Positions 53,719 to 64,000 of a DNA stretch of 64,000 nt are shown in pieces. The stretch is from the NCBI GenBank assembly GCA_026168455.1, contig CM047428.1, forward strand, positions 36,755,255 through 36,819,254. The letters run 5' to 3'. The notes beneath the pieces were generated by a model. The model searched no databases. It saw only the letters and a program-made list of their open reading frames with translations, and was not told the DNA's origin. Source of the DNA: Theocolax elegans. Its lineage: Eukaryota > Arthropoda > Insecta > Hymenoptera > Cerocephalidae. Numbering within the stretch: the first letter of the stretch is position 1; each line of letters begins with the position of its first letter. The position numbers and the translations under genes are program-made.

Positions 53719-53762
53719 GGCACCTGAAGATGGTGGCAGGCCGAGCCAATGAAACGTTGTGC
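53719..53762 (+). ncRNA. Hammerhead ribozyme motif, PLE 1 right repeat
   Basis: GCAC, CTGAAGA, stem II (TGGC/GCCA around AGGCCGA), GAAAC, GTT, GTGC: the same minimal type I fold as the left copy, with complete stem I. Confidence 0.75.
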
Positions 53763-53929
53763 AAAAAATAAAGGAAAGAATTGTGTTTTCTTCCTCCTTC
53801 CCTCGCCTGCATCAGATCGACTTATTATTCATATATAAATTTTTTTGTATGTTACACTTTCTCTCGATAATTATAACTTATTAATCTAACTTCAATCGGT
53901 AGAGTTATATTGACCTAAATATCTGATAC

Positions 53930-54990
53930 CTACAATTTGTAATGAATTCTGAAATTTTCTATTTTCAAGATGATTATATAGGAATGAAATGATGAATATA
54001 ATTTAGTAGTCATATGTTGACGTAATAAACATTCGCTTTGAACTAGATTGATTGATTTGCATATTTTGTGAATTACTTCTTTTGCAGCATGTATTTTTTG
54101 TAACAGTCGACCATTGCCGCTTTCAAAATTAGAACCACTATGCGCCCATAACGATCCCCAATTAAGAACACTCTGCGATAAGTGCAATAATTGGTGAATG
54201 TTATACGTCATTTAATTTATTAGTTGAGTTAATTGATTTGGAACTTTTAGATTTATAATTATATTACTAATAGAATTAATTTCTTCCTCACACAACGAAT
54301 ATGACATGTTTTTTTTTGAAATCCAATATGATAAGAATTGTTTGGCTATGCCAAGAGATATGCACTGCATGTCATCGGGTACAAATCCATGAATAATATT
54401 AAAATTGTTAAGAAGTATTAAACGTGAAGGACTTTTCACTCCATAAATGGGAAGTCGAGAGGTTAAGCTTTGTTCCGTATGTTGTAATGTTTCATTTTGT
54501 GTTCTTTTTCTTGGTAAATTATTTTGTAAGGTATATTTTACACTACCTCCTTGCATTGTTTCAATGTATTCGTCAGGATGTAAACACCAGTTGCATCAAT
54601 AGTAACCAATAAATTGTATCAACCCCTGAACTTTCAAAGACAGATGTGCCACCAGTATTAAATGTAGCTGTTACAAAATTTATCCTTTCCTGAAGTAATG
54701 ACCTTAAAAATTGTTTATATAACAAACCGTCTGTAAAATCACCAAATATATTTATATCTCTTATCCTATCTTGAAATACCTCTTTTAAATGCTTTATATT
54801 TTGCTGAAGTAAATAAATTACATCATTTTCAATATTTATAATTGTAAAAAATATCACGGTATAAAGGACTTTTTAATAAAGTAACTTCATCACAAACATC
54901 ACAGACGAGACTTTGATCCATGTGGGTAAATGGTCGTATATATGTTTTACAATTTGAACATATACCATGATATTCTATTGCTTCTTTTGA
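53930..54990 (-). pseudogene. TNP2-type (CMC/EnSpm-like) transposase remnant
   Basis: Three consecutive minus-strand frames make one degraded protein. The first (54857-54573) has IFGDFTDGLLYKQFL and FVTATFNTGGTSVFESS; the second (54556-54212) has YGVKSPSRLILLNNFNIIHG and VPDDMQCISLGIAKQFLSYW; the third (54211-53930) has IHQLLHLSQSVLNWGSLWAH and FESGNGRLLQKIH. These match the order of the TNP2/Transposase_21 core and the following DUF4218-like region of animal CMC-type transposases. A CNC...CDVCDE zinc-binding-like stretch precedes them near 54960-54890. Stops and frameshifts separate the pieces. Confidence 0.65.
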
Positions 54991-55293
54991 AGTAAACAAT
55001 TGCTCAAATAAATAACGCGAATCTGATATTTAAACCGAATACAGATATTTGAACCGAAATTCTTATGTTAATATAATCATCGCTGCGGATAAACTCTTTC
55101 AATTTTTTAAAATGTACACCTTTATCAGAAGAACTACTTGCATCACTGCTATATCGATCACAAAATCGACTTTGTGAATTAGCATCATCTGCACACCATT
55201 GATCGTTAAAATCATCAGTTCATTCAGAAGAAGACGAATCCTAGACAAAAATTGTAGCTAATTTTACTAAATTATAAATGAATAAATAAATTA

Positions 55294-55347
<54 letters not shown>
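54991..55347. other. Spacer with (TA)n microsatellite
   Basis: Remnants of the transposase N-terminus may extend to about 55240 on the minus strand. A TA run occupies about 55297-55343. Confidence 0.5.
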
Positions 55348-55845
55348 TGATCAATCGGTACTTATGCCGACAAATTCTTACGGGAAATGGGAATTGTGCT
55401 TACTTTGGGGTAATTATGCCGACGTCAGCATAATTCCACCGAAAATTCAACCATGTATCCGTACTTATGCCGACACACAAAAAATCGGAAAATTATCTTT
55501 GTAAGCCCCGCTTTGACGTTATAATATTAATGAAGGATTGAAGTTATAACCTCATTCGAAGTGTCGGAGGCCTCCGACGATTGATCAATTTATATATATA
55601 TATATATAAATTGATCAATCGGTACTTATGCCGACAAATTCTTACGGGAAATGGGAATTGTGCTTACTTTGGGGTAATTATGCCGACGTCAGCATAATTC
55701 CACCGAAAATTCAACCATGTATCCGTACTTATGCCGACACACAAAAAATCGGAAAATTATCTTTGTGAGCCCCGCTTTGACGTTATAATATTAATGAAGG
55801 ATTGAAGTTATAACCTCATTCGAAGTGCCGGAGGCCTCCGGCCTT
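55345..55845. repeat. Duplicated MITE with AAATTGATCAATCGG termini
   Basis: Two copies of about 240 bp (55345-55592 and 55608-55840) are separated by a short TA run. The first copy has inverted ends AAATTGATCAATCGG...GATTGATCAATTT. The motif TACTTATGCCGACA occurs twice per copy. The copies differ at only a few sites. No coding capacity. Confidence 0.8.
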
Positions 55846-55859
55846 GTGTGCTTTTTTAC

Positions 55860-56208
55860 CCGTGAGGGGTATTTAGGTATTTGGGTTATTGGATATTTGG
55901 GTTATTTGTTTTTTATGCATTATTCTATCAATTAATATTCTCCCCCTTATATCTGAGTCGTTACATATGTTTTATAACCTCAAAACACCAAGATAACACG
56001 TAGTGTCACCATAGGTACCGATACTGGTGTTTATATATATATAGACGGGTGATTTCATGTCAAGTAAGAAGTTCAAAATTTTAAAATGTTGAAAAAGTTA
56101 AATATAGTCTGGGAATATGTTCCAGAATATGTAAAAAAAATTTTAGATCAATCAATGAATATGCACTAAAGTTATAGCAGTTGAAAAAATTACTTTATTT
56201 TTCTTTTT
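55860..56208. other. AT-rich spacer
   Basis: No gene. A short GGGTTATTGGATATTTGG repeat lies near 55885-55910. Confidence 0.5.
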
Positions 56209-56261
56209 AGGAGTAGTTTTGGTTTTCCTCGATATTGATGAACAAACCATCTTTATTTATT

Positions 56262-56306
56262 TGGCGACGTTTCGATGGATATCCTCCATCCTCATCAGGC
56301 TATACC
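56262..56306 (-). ncRNA. Hammerhead ribozyme motif, PLE 2 left repeat
   Basis: Minus strand: TAGC, CTGATGAG, stem II GATGG/CCATC, GAAACGTC, GCCA. All core bases are present; stem I has one mismatch compared with the right copy. Confidence 0.75.
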
Positions 56307-56438
56307 TTTTTATTAAAAAATGATTTCATTTTACAACATCTTTTAAACATAATTTCTACATATATAAATCTAAGTTACTTACTACTTCGTCAATATACAT
56401 GTATACAATATTATTAACAGCATCTCTGATGCGTCGCT

Positions 56439-57050
56439 CTATAATTGAAAACAATGATTAAAATAACAAACGTTTAACAATTTTTGCACAGAGATTGAGG
56501 TTATATTAACAATTACATTTGTTAATTTATTTTCGGGAATACACATAATTGTATCATCCACATATCTGTAATAGAACGGTGGAATAAAATCTAATTTTTT
56601 GAGACAGTATTGCTCCAAATCTGTCATAACAATATCAGCAAAAACCGGGCTTACCGGGCTGCCCATAGGACTTCCATATAGTTGTTGATAATATTTATTA
56701 TCCCATTGAAAGTAAGTGTTGCGCATCAAAAATTTTACTGCTTCAATTAATTCATGTAGAGAAACATTATGTATTTTTCTTATTAAATGGTATCTTTTTT
56801 CAATACCTTTAAGAACTCATTCTTCTGGAACATTAGTGAGCAAGTAGACTACATCTAGTGAAATTATTATATAATTTGCCGGAATGTCACAGTTGCTAAA
56901 TTTTTTAATTAATTCGACACTATTTTTTACATAAGATTTAGGTTTCTTAATACTATTTGTGATTATTTTTTCCACAACTTTGGATAGTTTATATGTGGGG
57001 CTACCAATACAAGATACAATAGGTCTTAGTGAACCGTCTGTGATATACAT
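56439..57050 (-). pseudogene. Penelope-like reverse transcriptase fragment (PLE 2)
   Basis: From 57050: GSLRPIVSCIGSPTYKLSKV, then YIIISLDVVYLLTNVPEE (motif A region). A frame change lies between 56817 and 56729, and then GSPMGSPVSPVFADIVMTDL and FYYRYVDDTIMCIPENK with the catalytic YVDD intact. The frame ends in the terminal repeat. Two frames and no endonuclease, so it is non-functional. Confidence 0.8.
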
Positions 57051-57397
57051 TGTTAGCTTTATTTTAATATTTGACTGCCTTTTGCTTAATATGTGTGATT
57101 ATGTGTTAATTTATTTTGTAATGTTCTTCAAGTATTTATTTAATTTTCAATTTTTTGTGTTGATTATGAACACAACAATAGGGGAAAGGTATGTTATATA
57201 TAACCTCAATCTCTGTGCAAAAATTGTTAAACGTTTGTTATTTTAATCATTGTTTTCAATTATAGAGCGACGCATCAGAGATGCTGTTAATAATATTGTA
57301 TACCTATATATTCACGAAATAGTAAGTAACTTAGATTTATATATGTAAAAATTGTGTTTAAAAGATGTTGTAAAATGAAATCATTTTTTAATAAAAA

Positions 57398-57441
57398 GGT
57401 ATAGCCTGATGAGGATGGAGGATATCCATCGAAACGTCGCT
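57398..57441 (+). ncRNA. Hammerhead ribozyme motif, PLE 2 right repeat
   Basis: TAGC, CTGATGAG, stem II GATGG/CCATC with loop AGGATAT, GAAACGTC, GCTA. Stem I (TAGC/GCTA) is perfect, stem III is the minimal AC/GT, and the cleavage base is C. This is the best-formed of the four. Confidence 0.8.
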
Positions 57442-57500
57442 AAATAAATAAATATGGTTTGTTCATCAATATCGAGGAAAACCTAAACTACTCCTAAATA

Positions 57501-58616
57501 CACTGCATGGACGACAAAAAATCACTTAATACTTTATTTTTCCTTTTTTCCTTTTATGACAACTTTGAACTTAAATATCTCAAAATGGGTTGATTTTTTG
57601 TATTACATATTAAAAAGAAAAAAATTTGTTAATACTAATTAGAATTTGTTGCCATTTAAACTATTACCTAATTTGAAACTGTGGTATTAACTGTCAAGAG
57701 CCTAATATATAAGTTTTGAGTTTGGCCTGTACGATCAGACCTATATGCCTCATCTTGGATCAATAGAATCTCTATACTTTTATCTTTTCATCAAAATTTG
57801 ACCTAAGATGGAGTCTTGATTTAAACCAAAGTTACAACAAATAATAGAAGTGAAAGGAAGATGATTTTGACAGGTAAAGGTTAAATTTCACCTTGTCAAA
57901 GGTTTCTAAGATGTTTAAATAAATAAAATATAGGTTTTATTTTATGAGCTATTTGTAAAGGATATAAAAGAGTAGGGAGAAGTGTTAGAGTAAAGGAATT
58001 AGGGTTTTATAAGAATTTTATGAAAAAAACTTGTGAGTGAAACGAAGAAAGCACGCCTCTTCACAGTTATTTCATGAAATAATTAGTATTGATAAATGTT
58101 ACTACTATATAGCTACGCCTAATATTCTTTTAATTTCTGATATTGGTGATCTGGAGATTTCCACATGAATGAGTGGTTACTTTTACAGGGTAATAGTACC
58201 CAGGTAAGGAGATTCACATGTATTATTCATGTATATTTTTCATGTGTATTTTTCACGTGCCTATTCCCGGTCAAAAAAAAATAAGTGAAAATTTAACTAA
58301 AAAATTTACTTAAAAATATAGTTAAAAAGGTAGCTATTATCAGTTACATTTTAATTACAAGGATTCAAATTTTTCAGAATAATATTTAATTAAAAATTTG
58401 ATTATTATCATCTATATTTTTAACTGAATATTTAAGTAAATGTTTTGTTGCCCTTAAAACAAAAATGCAGTTGAAAATTCAGTTAATTAAATATTTAATT
58501 GAAAATGTAACTATTATTCAGTAAATTTTTAATTATATAATTTGGTTATTATTAGCTATATTTTTAACTGAATATTTAACTAACTATTTAGTTGCACTGG
58601 AAACAAAAATATAGTT
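57501..58616. other. AT-rich sequence with degenerate repeats
   Basis: No gene. The part 58285-58615 is built from degenerate units resembling TAACTGAATATTTAACTAA in both orientations. Confidence 0.5.
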
Positions 58617-61600
58617 TGTAACGGTCACGCTGGGGATTATGGCGTGGCGTCAAAAGCGAAATAAATGATTGAGTTATATAAAATAATATTAATTTTTTGT
58701 AAAAATAAAGTAAGGTTTGGGCGCCAGCCGCGTACGATCGCGGCGAATTTATATAGTTGTGCACGGCTCCGTGCGAGCTGCTGCTACTTGCTGCGCGAGG
58801 GGAGGGGAGTAAAGGGGGAAGCACACTTACGGTCAGGAGAGATCGTGAAATACCGGTGCAGGGCGTGCACCCACCTTATGCCAGTGGAGATCGTCTCCTG
58901 GAAGTCTGCTGCTCTGCGGTCAATTGCTCTCACACACACACACAAATATCGATCGGAATTCGGTCGTGAATCGGTTGGCCGACGTTGCCTCGATGGCGTC
59001 CCGATGAGCTCTCTCGAGCTCGGGCTCGTTCGCAGCTTCGTTGCTTGGGCCCGACGTGCGCGCGCAGCTTCTCGCGTCAAGTTGCCCGTCGGCACCGTCG
59101 CCTCGCGCGCGCCGAATCGCGAGCGCTCGCGACCATGTTTACACGAGGCGGACGACGTTGCTTCAGCCGCTGCTTCCCACGAAAAGGACGGTGTTCCCGG
59201 TGATGCTGTCAACCCGGTAAGTCTATATAATCGTTCCTTCGTGTTGATTTATCGGCTAATAGTTCCACTCTGTTACAGGTGCAGACGGACGGCCGATCTT
59301 CGAGTCTTCTCTCTCACTCGCTCTCACGGTGGCTGCTCAGCTGGTGCGTGGCGGGTCAATGACTGCTGCTCTTAGTCGGTGCTGCGTTGCTGCGGGGATT
59401 CCGGCTGCTTCCCAGGTATATATCTATCTCGCGAGGGAGTGCTGCGTATTATATACTAGTTATTAATTGAGAGTTATGGTAATGTTATGATTATCATAAC
59501 TTCACTTCCAATCCTCTCCTAGCATGTAGCTGTTAGTTATTGTGTACAACTACATGCTTCCTTGTCTCCTTCTAATTGGATTATTATTCATTATTTAACT
59601 GTTTTACAGCTTCCTGGATGTCTTGTTGCTGCTCGTGCTGCTCAGTCTGGCACCTTGGGCCATCGTAAGCTGCCTCATGGTCCTGGTGCGAAGCCTCCTG
59701 GAAGTTGTATCGCCTCTCCTGACATGCTGTTTCCATGTGCTACGTGGAGGGAACTGAGAGAAGTATTGGGGATTTGGGGAGCTTCGATTAGGCTAGGTAG
59801 GCTTAGAGATGTGAGGGTAGGTAGGCTAGTTTGTATTGGGACTCGCTCGCTTACTATTTTGACGGGTATTACATACCTTGTCCCAAGTTAAAAATTTAAT
59901 TAATACACCGTTTACAAAATTTAATTATTATCACCGGAATATTTAATTAAGTTGCGACGCTACTTTTCGTCGGGAAAAATCTAATTGGATTAAATTATAA
60001 CCCGGCGGAGGTTCCGTCGTAGCGACGTTGAAAATGGCTAGATATCGCCGATTTATATTTAATTGGGCGCCTGGCGATATTTAAATAAAAATGAAATAAT
60101 TAAGAACTAATTACTTTACAAAACGACTCGGCAACCCGGCAAATCTCCTCCTCGACTCCTCGTCACAGAGGGAATCCCGACGGCTGACCACCTCAGAACC
60201 GGCGGCTTTTGGAGTAAAAGAAAAATCAAATAAATACACTCACAAATTCTATCTTTAACCACAACTAATTTATTTAAAACGTTAATAGAAATTATAATTT
60301 CCGGCACCGACACAATATATATACTCGCGATCCGCGACCGACTCTCACACACGTGCACACACTCACGCAACTCCGTCCGGCAAATATAAGAATTTAATAT
60401 TTAAAATAATTCGGCCGCCCGTCGGGCTAACCGTAAATATTACTCGCCTAATTGACTTCTCACAGCTCCAATCAACTCCACTCGACTATACTTCTCGACT
60501 ACAACTCTGTACTCTACTCTACTCAACTCTAAAAAAATGGCTACTCTACTCAAATACTCTACTCTACAAAAATCGACTGCCTCGTCGGACGATCAGGTAG
60601 CGAATTATCGAGACCGGCTTCTTCATCCGGCTCGCGGCGTGGCTTGATCCCCAAAATTAAGGATTTTCCTCCCCACCCTATCGCTATCCTTCTCTAACTT
60701 ACTCTACACCTTATATACCGGCGTTGATTAGGGTGGTTGATTGCGTGATCGATACGCGTAGTTAGCCTTGATCTTATTTCCGTCAAGGCCGATTATCCAA
60801 TAATAGTGGTTTACGTCACCACCAACCTGTTCATTATTGGGTCGATCACGCAACCAATCATCCCCGACACTCGGAAGGTGCGCAATACAAATAATTAATT
60901 ACCATATCGGTAACCCATTCGGTGCTGCCGCCCCGTGCCTACCGGCTATATAATTCATACCAACTACTCCCGACACACTCACACAACAATTAAAATTTAA
61001 TTCATATCAGCAACTATTTACAACTATATACATTTTAAAAAAATTATTACGACACACCCCCAAACTCTACCGACGGATCTACATAATTGTTATTTAAAAT
61101 TAACTACGCTACTAGCTAAAATAATTAATTATATCATATACGTGTGCGCGCTATATACAAGAGTATACACCGACACATAGGTGTGCGCCCACCGTCTATA
61201 TCTATATATATATATATATATATCCTAGTATGCCGTGACTCCTACTCTATTCGCGCTCCCCTCGCTCCGCGCGCTCCCACCCATTATCCCACTACGGTCG
61301 ATCACTCGAGCATGTTCGCGCGCGCAACACTCTCGCTGCTCGAGTGATTTCCCCTTCCCGCGCACCACGCCTAGTGCCGCACGATCGTCGCCGTCGGTGC
61401 CGCGTTCCCCGGTATACGGGTGTAAGGTGGGGGAGCACCCTGGCTCTCCCGACTACTAGTACGTAGTTCGGGCGTGCGCACACCCATGCGCCATCTCAGC
61501 CGTCGTCGTCTGCTGAGCACGTGTGACGGTTGAGGTTAGGACGCCGCCTAACCTCCCGTTTTGTTGACATCAGCATCGGATTCGCCAGGTATCGTGAGAC

Positions 61601-62460
61601 GACCTGGGCTCGGTCCTTGACTCACGATACCTCTCGGCCGTGGTCTGGGTAGTGATCCGCGTACTACCGTCGGGTATCGGTCGCGTCGTTCGTCGGCTTT
61701 GACTCTAAAACATACCCATACCGTGGGTATCAGTGCTTATTTTTAAAAGTGCATCGGTGCACTTCGGTCCGCCTGCAAGGGATTCGCTACCCGCGACGCG
61801 ATCGCGATCTAATATACATTAAAGTATGCATGCACATGACTTGTAAATACAAGCCATGTGCATATACTTGTACGTTGTATGTTTTACAACGTCACAAACA
61901 GCCCCCTCCTAAACCGAAACACCCCCGGTGTCCTTCGGTTTACTACAACCTCTTACTTCAACTACTTCTACTCATTAAACAAAAGTTATTCACCCTCAAT
62001 TATATATTATATAATTTAAAATAACTCATACAACTACTACTATTCTCCTAACAACGATTCGTTCGCGATACTACTTCTTCCCTCGCACGGGCGTCGGACC
62101 GAATTGCACATTTTAAATTTTTTTTATTTATTCAATAACCACCACCATTATAAAATAAAAATAAATAAAAAAATAGAAAATAGAATAATTAATAAAAAAA
62201 AATTATATTATTATACCTATTCCCTCTCTCTTCCGGCGTATTCTCCTCTACTACCGACGGTTTTCTTCTTATATACATCTTAACTCTATGCCTTAATCTA
62301 CTATATACTTCTTTCTTCTTCTTCACAACTACCGGCGGTGTCTTCTTCTTCTTTCTCTTCCTCTTCTCTTCTTCTTAGGGCTCCCTGACGGGTAATTGTG
62401 CCGTAGGGCCTACCCTATTCCTCTGCTCTACCACCGGCGGGGATTATTCTCCTGTCTTCC
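58617..62460. other. GC-rich block, possibly the 3' part of a minus-strand LTR retrotransposon
   Basis: Composition changes sharply at 58617, where TGTAACGGTCACGC begins. Its reverse complement (GCGTGACCGTTACA) is a typical LTR end, so on the minus strand an LTR may end here, downstream of the Gag-like gene at 62464-63973. Inside I see splice-like signals, short TA/AC microsatellites (58931-58945, 61201-61223) and pyrimidine-rich tracts (62320-62380), but no reverse transcriptase or other recognisable domain. The other boundary of the LTR could not be found. Several open frames here look like GC-rich chance frames. Confidence 0.35.
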
Positions 62461-62463
62461 TTT

Positions 62464-63973
62464 TTATTGATTGCCGAGTATTCGGCGAAGGATCCTCTCC
62501 TGCAGATCCGCGGGCAGGTGACGAGTACCCTCAATGGCTCGCAAAAGCTCGGCGGGTGATACGGCTGCAGGCGGTGCGGGGATAACTGCCGCTTCAAGCT
62601 CGCGATGGCCAGGTGCTATCCCCTGTGCCTCCATCTCCTCGACTACCGGGCGCTTCACCACTTCTTGGGGCGGTGGTTCGACCACATCTCCTCCTGCTGC
62701 CGTCGGAATTGGTGAAGGCGACCGTGTGTGCTGTGCCTGGGTCGTCGGACGACCGGGAAGCAGCCATGTCCCGGACGGACCTACATCCCATCGAAATACT
62801 CTCGTGGTTGTGGTGGTCGTCTTGACGGACGATCCAGATTGCATAGGCTCGGGCACAACGAGGGCATTCGGAGGCATGCACATGCCGCCGTCCACAGTTT
62901 TCGCAGTGTAACTGCTCTGGGCGGGGACAATGGCACATATCATGGCCTCGTTGCCAACAATTAAGGCAGACGTAGGGGGGTGGATCCAAGTCGGGGTTGG
63001 TGGGAATAATATCCACCCCGCTGAATTTTACTCCCCTCGTCTTAACCTTGGGCGTCAACCCGGGCCTATATGGAGCTGGTGATTGCTCCTCTCCTCGACG
63101 GTTCGGCGGTCCTGGCGGGGTTGGAGACCGACTACGGATTGGGGAGGGTATCGCGGACTCGTAGTCGTCCAGTGTTAGCTGCCGGCGAGGATTGTACCGG
63201 CTTCGCTTGGGCACTGGCGCGACCTGAGTCCGTTCCTCATCCCATTCCCCTGGCGGTGTGGACCCCGTTCTCCGGCGGATGGGGAACCATTCGCCTCTCA
63301 TCGGGGGTAGGCGTAACCTTGGCGGCGGTGTTGGAGTATGTGGCCGTTCTACGACGGGAGTAACCCCTTTGGCTTCCTCGGGGTTAGGGCGGCTGTCTCC
63401 CACTAACTCCTGGAGCTCGTGCACCGCTCGCCGACTCTCCTCGGCCTCTTTGCTGTCCCCAACAGCTTCTTCTACCTCTTCCGGCGGTTTCTGTGCACTA
63501 GGGGCTGGACGGAGTGGCGACTGCAATCGCAGGTTTCTTACCCCACTGACCGCTAGGACTATCGGGCACCGCGTAACCACTGGCACCATTCCGATCCGGC
63601 GGAGTGGAAGTCGGACCATGCAGCGAGGTCGCGGGATGGCTCCCCGACTTGCCACGGTGGGTGGGGCGGTGGTCTCCGATGCGGGGCTCAACTCCTCTGG
63701 TCGACCTGCTGGTAAGAGCAGTTCATCTTCCTGCATGAAGTTAGCATCCTCCTCCTCTGATGACTCGGAGGATGCGATGAACTCATGCAGGGGTTCTCCT
63801 TTCCAGACAGGTTCGGTGAAACCCACCTCAGGCCGATGGGTGGTTCTGCTCGGTCGAATGCGCTCCGGCGTTTCTTTCGGATCCCAGGAGGACTCCTGGA
63901 ATTCGAATTCTGGGTAAGGCGAGTGGCCTCCCTCCTTACCCCTACTCTTCCGGCTGACTCGGCGACTCGGCAT
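62464..63973 (-). CDS. Gag-like protein of an LTR retrotransposon, with zinc knuckles
   Basis: The frame begins MPSRRVSRKSRGKEGG at 63973. The first 330 residues are Pro/Glu/Arg-rich and low in complexity. At about residues 334-370 there are zinc knuckles: CLNCWQRGHDMCHC fits CX2CX4HX4C, followed by HCENCGRRHVHASECPRC. The CNCxQxGHxxxxCPxP...CxxCGR...CPxC arrangement is typical of insect Gypsy Gag. After the knuckles the plausible coding frame switches (+1) to one that ends LQERILRRILGNQ at 62464, while the original frame becomes low-quality. This could be a programmed shift, a mutation or a base-call error. Pol is not seen downstream. The 5' LTR would lie beyond the window. Confidence 0.65.
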
Positions 63974-64000
63974 CTTCTTTACCTAAAACAGATAGTTAAC

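Larger units (their letters stand above)
51336..53838 (+). mobile_element. Penelope-like retroelement 1 with inverted terminal repeats
   Basis: Inverted repeats at about 51370-51580 and 53620-53835 enclose a degraded reverse transcriptase with a GIY-YIG-like endonuclease remnant. Each repeat contains a hammerhead ribozyme motif. Such structured terminal repeats (pLTRs) and the RT plus GIY-YIG combination define Penelope-like elements. Flanking ATTTTTTTGTATGTT direct repeats suggest a 15-bp target duplication. Confidence 0.8.
56209..57500 (-). mobile_element. Penelope-like retroelement 2, internally deleted
   Basis: Inverted repeats of about 270 bp (56209-56495 and 57195-57500) share TTTTCCTCGATATTGATGAA and the region around TCTGATGCGTCGCTCTA. 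They enclose a short piece of minus-strand reverse transcriptase. Each repeat has a hammerhead ribozyme motif. The RT frame runs straight into the left repeat, so the endonuclease part has been deleted. Confidence 0.8.

Noticed and set aside
58665..59375. 236-codon plus-strand frame in the GC-rich block
   Set aside because: No domain, Arg/Ala/Ser-biased, and competing frames on both strands; probably chance in GC-rich sequence.
62534..63917. Plus-strand frames of 125 and 219 codons at the right edge
   Set aside because: They are antisense to the Gag-like gene; GC-rich codon use keeps the opposite strand open.

Overview
The window reads as one stretch of an AT-rich arthropod genome, most likely an insect and plausibly an ant or wasp. 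I infer this from spliced genes with GT-AG introns, a Maverick/Polinton, hAT, Transib-like and piggyBac-like DNA elements, Penelope-like elements, insect-type Gypsy pieces and a TRIM element of the kind reported from ants. I see no clear single-copy host gene. Almost everything is transposable-element sequence, much of it nested.

Left part (1-9.37 kb). A four-exon hAT/ZBED-type transposase gene runs on the plus strand, with exons at 1192-1755, 2087-2886, 7956-8157 and 36957-37321. The splice phases agree across all introns. Intron 2 carries a stack of insertions: a long-TIR element (3686-7513) holding a SINE with 12-bp target duplications, a 186-bp tandem repeat, and a TTAA-flanked piggyBac-like MITE that itself contains a 5S-rRNA-derived SINE. 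Intron 3 was enlarged to nearly 29 kb by a Polinton.

Centre (9.374-36.703 kb). This is a whole Maverick/Polinton with inverted terminal repeats of about 0.38-0.39 kb that begin AGTAGTAAGG, flanked by a 6-bp target duplication (GACAAA/GTCAAA). Its genes in order are: an unknown minus-strand protein (279 aa), a divergent unknown 125-aa protein, a possible exon, protein-primed DNA polymerase B (broken), a spliced minus-strand Tudor-like protein, packaging ATPase, a small basic QKGG core-like protein, a conserved Polinton protein, retroviral-type integrase with chromodomain, penton-like minor capsid protein, a basic GHGVGSW protein, and a major capsid protein cut off by the right terminal repeat. 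No maturation protease was found. Within polB lies a foldback Transib-type element (CGCCG duplications) and a TRIM; a second TRIM sits just upstream. Five staggered tandem duplications of 1.2-2.3 kb inflate the element. Indel noise clusters at several of their seams, which suggests unmerged contig or read overlaps. Without them the element would be about 18.7 kb, a normal Polinton size.

Right part (36.7-64 kb). After hAT exon 4 come AT-rich sequence, a 20-bp minisatellite, a 5'-truncated Gypsy integrase inside a 100-bp tandem array, a palindromic element, and a decayed second Polinton (protease, GGFLP core-like protein, parvovirus-type phospholipase A2, ATPase). Then follow a 1-kb CT array, a solo-LTR-like sequence, more foldback repeats, two Penelope-like elements whose inverted terminal repeats carry hammerhead ribozyme motifs, a decayed TNP2-type transposase, a duplicated MITE, an unassigned GC-rich block and, at the right edge, a minus-strand Gag-like gene with zinc knuckles.
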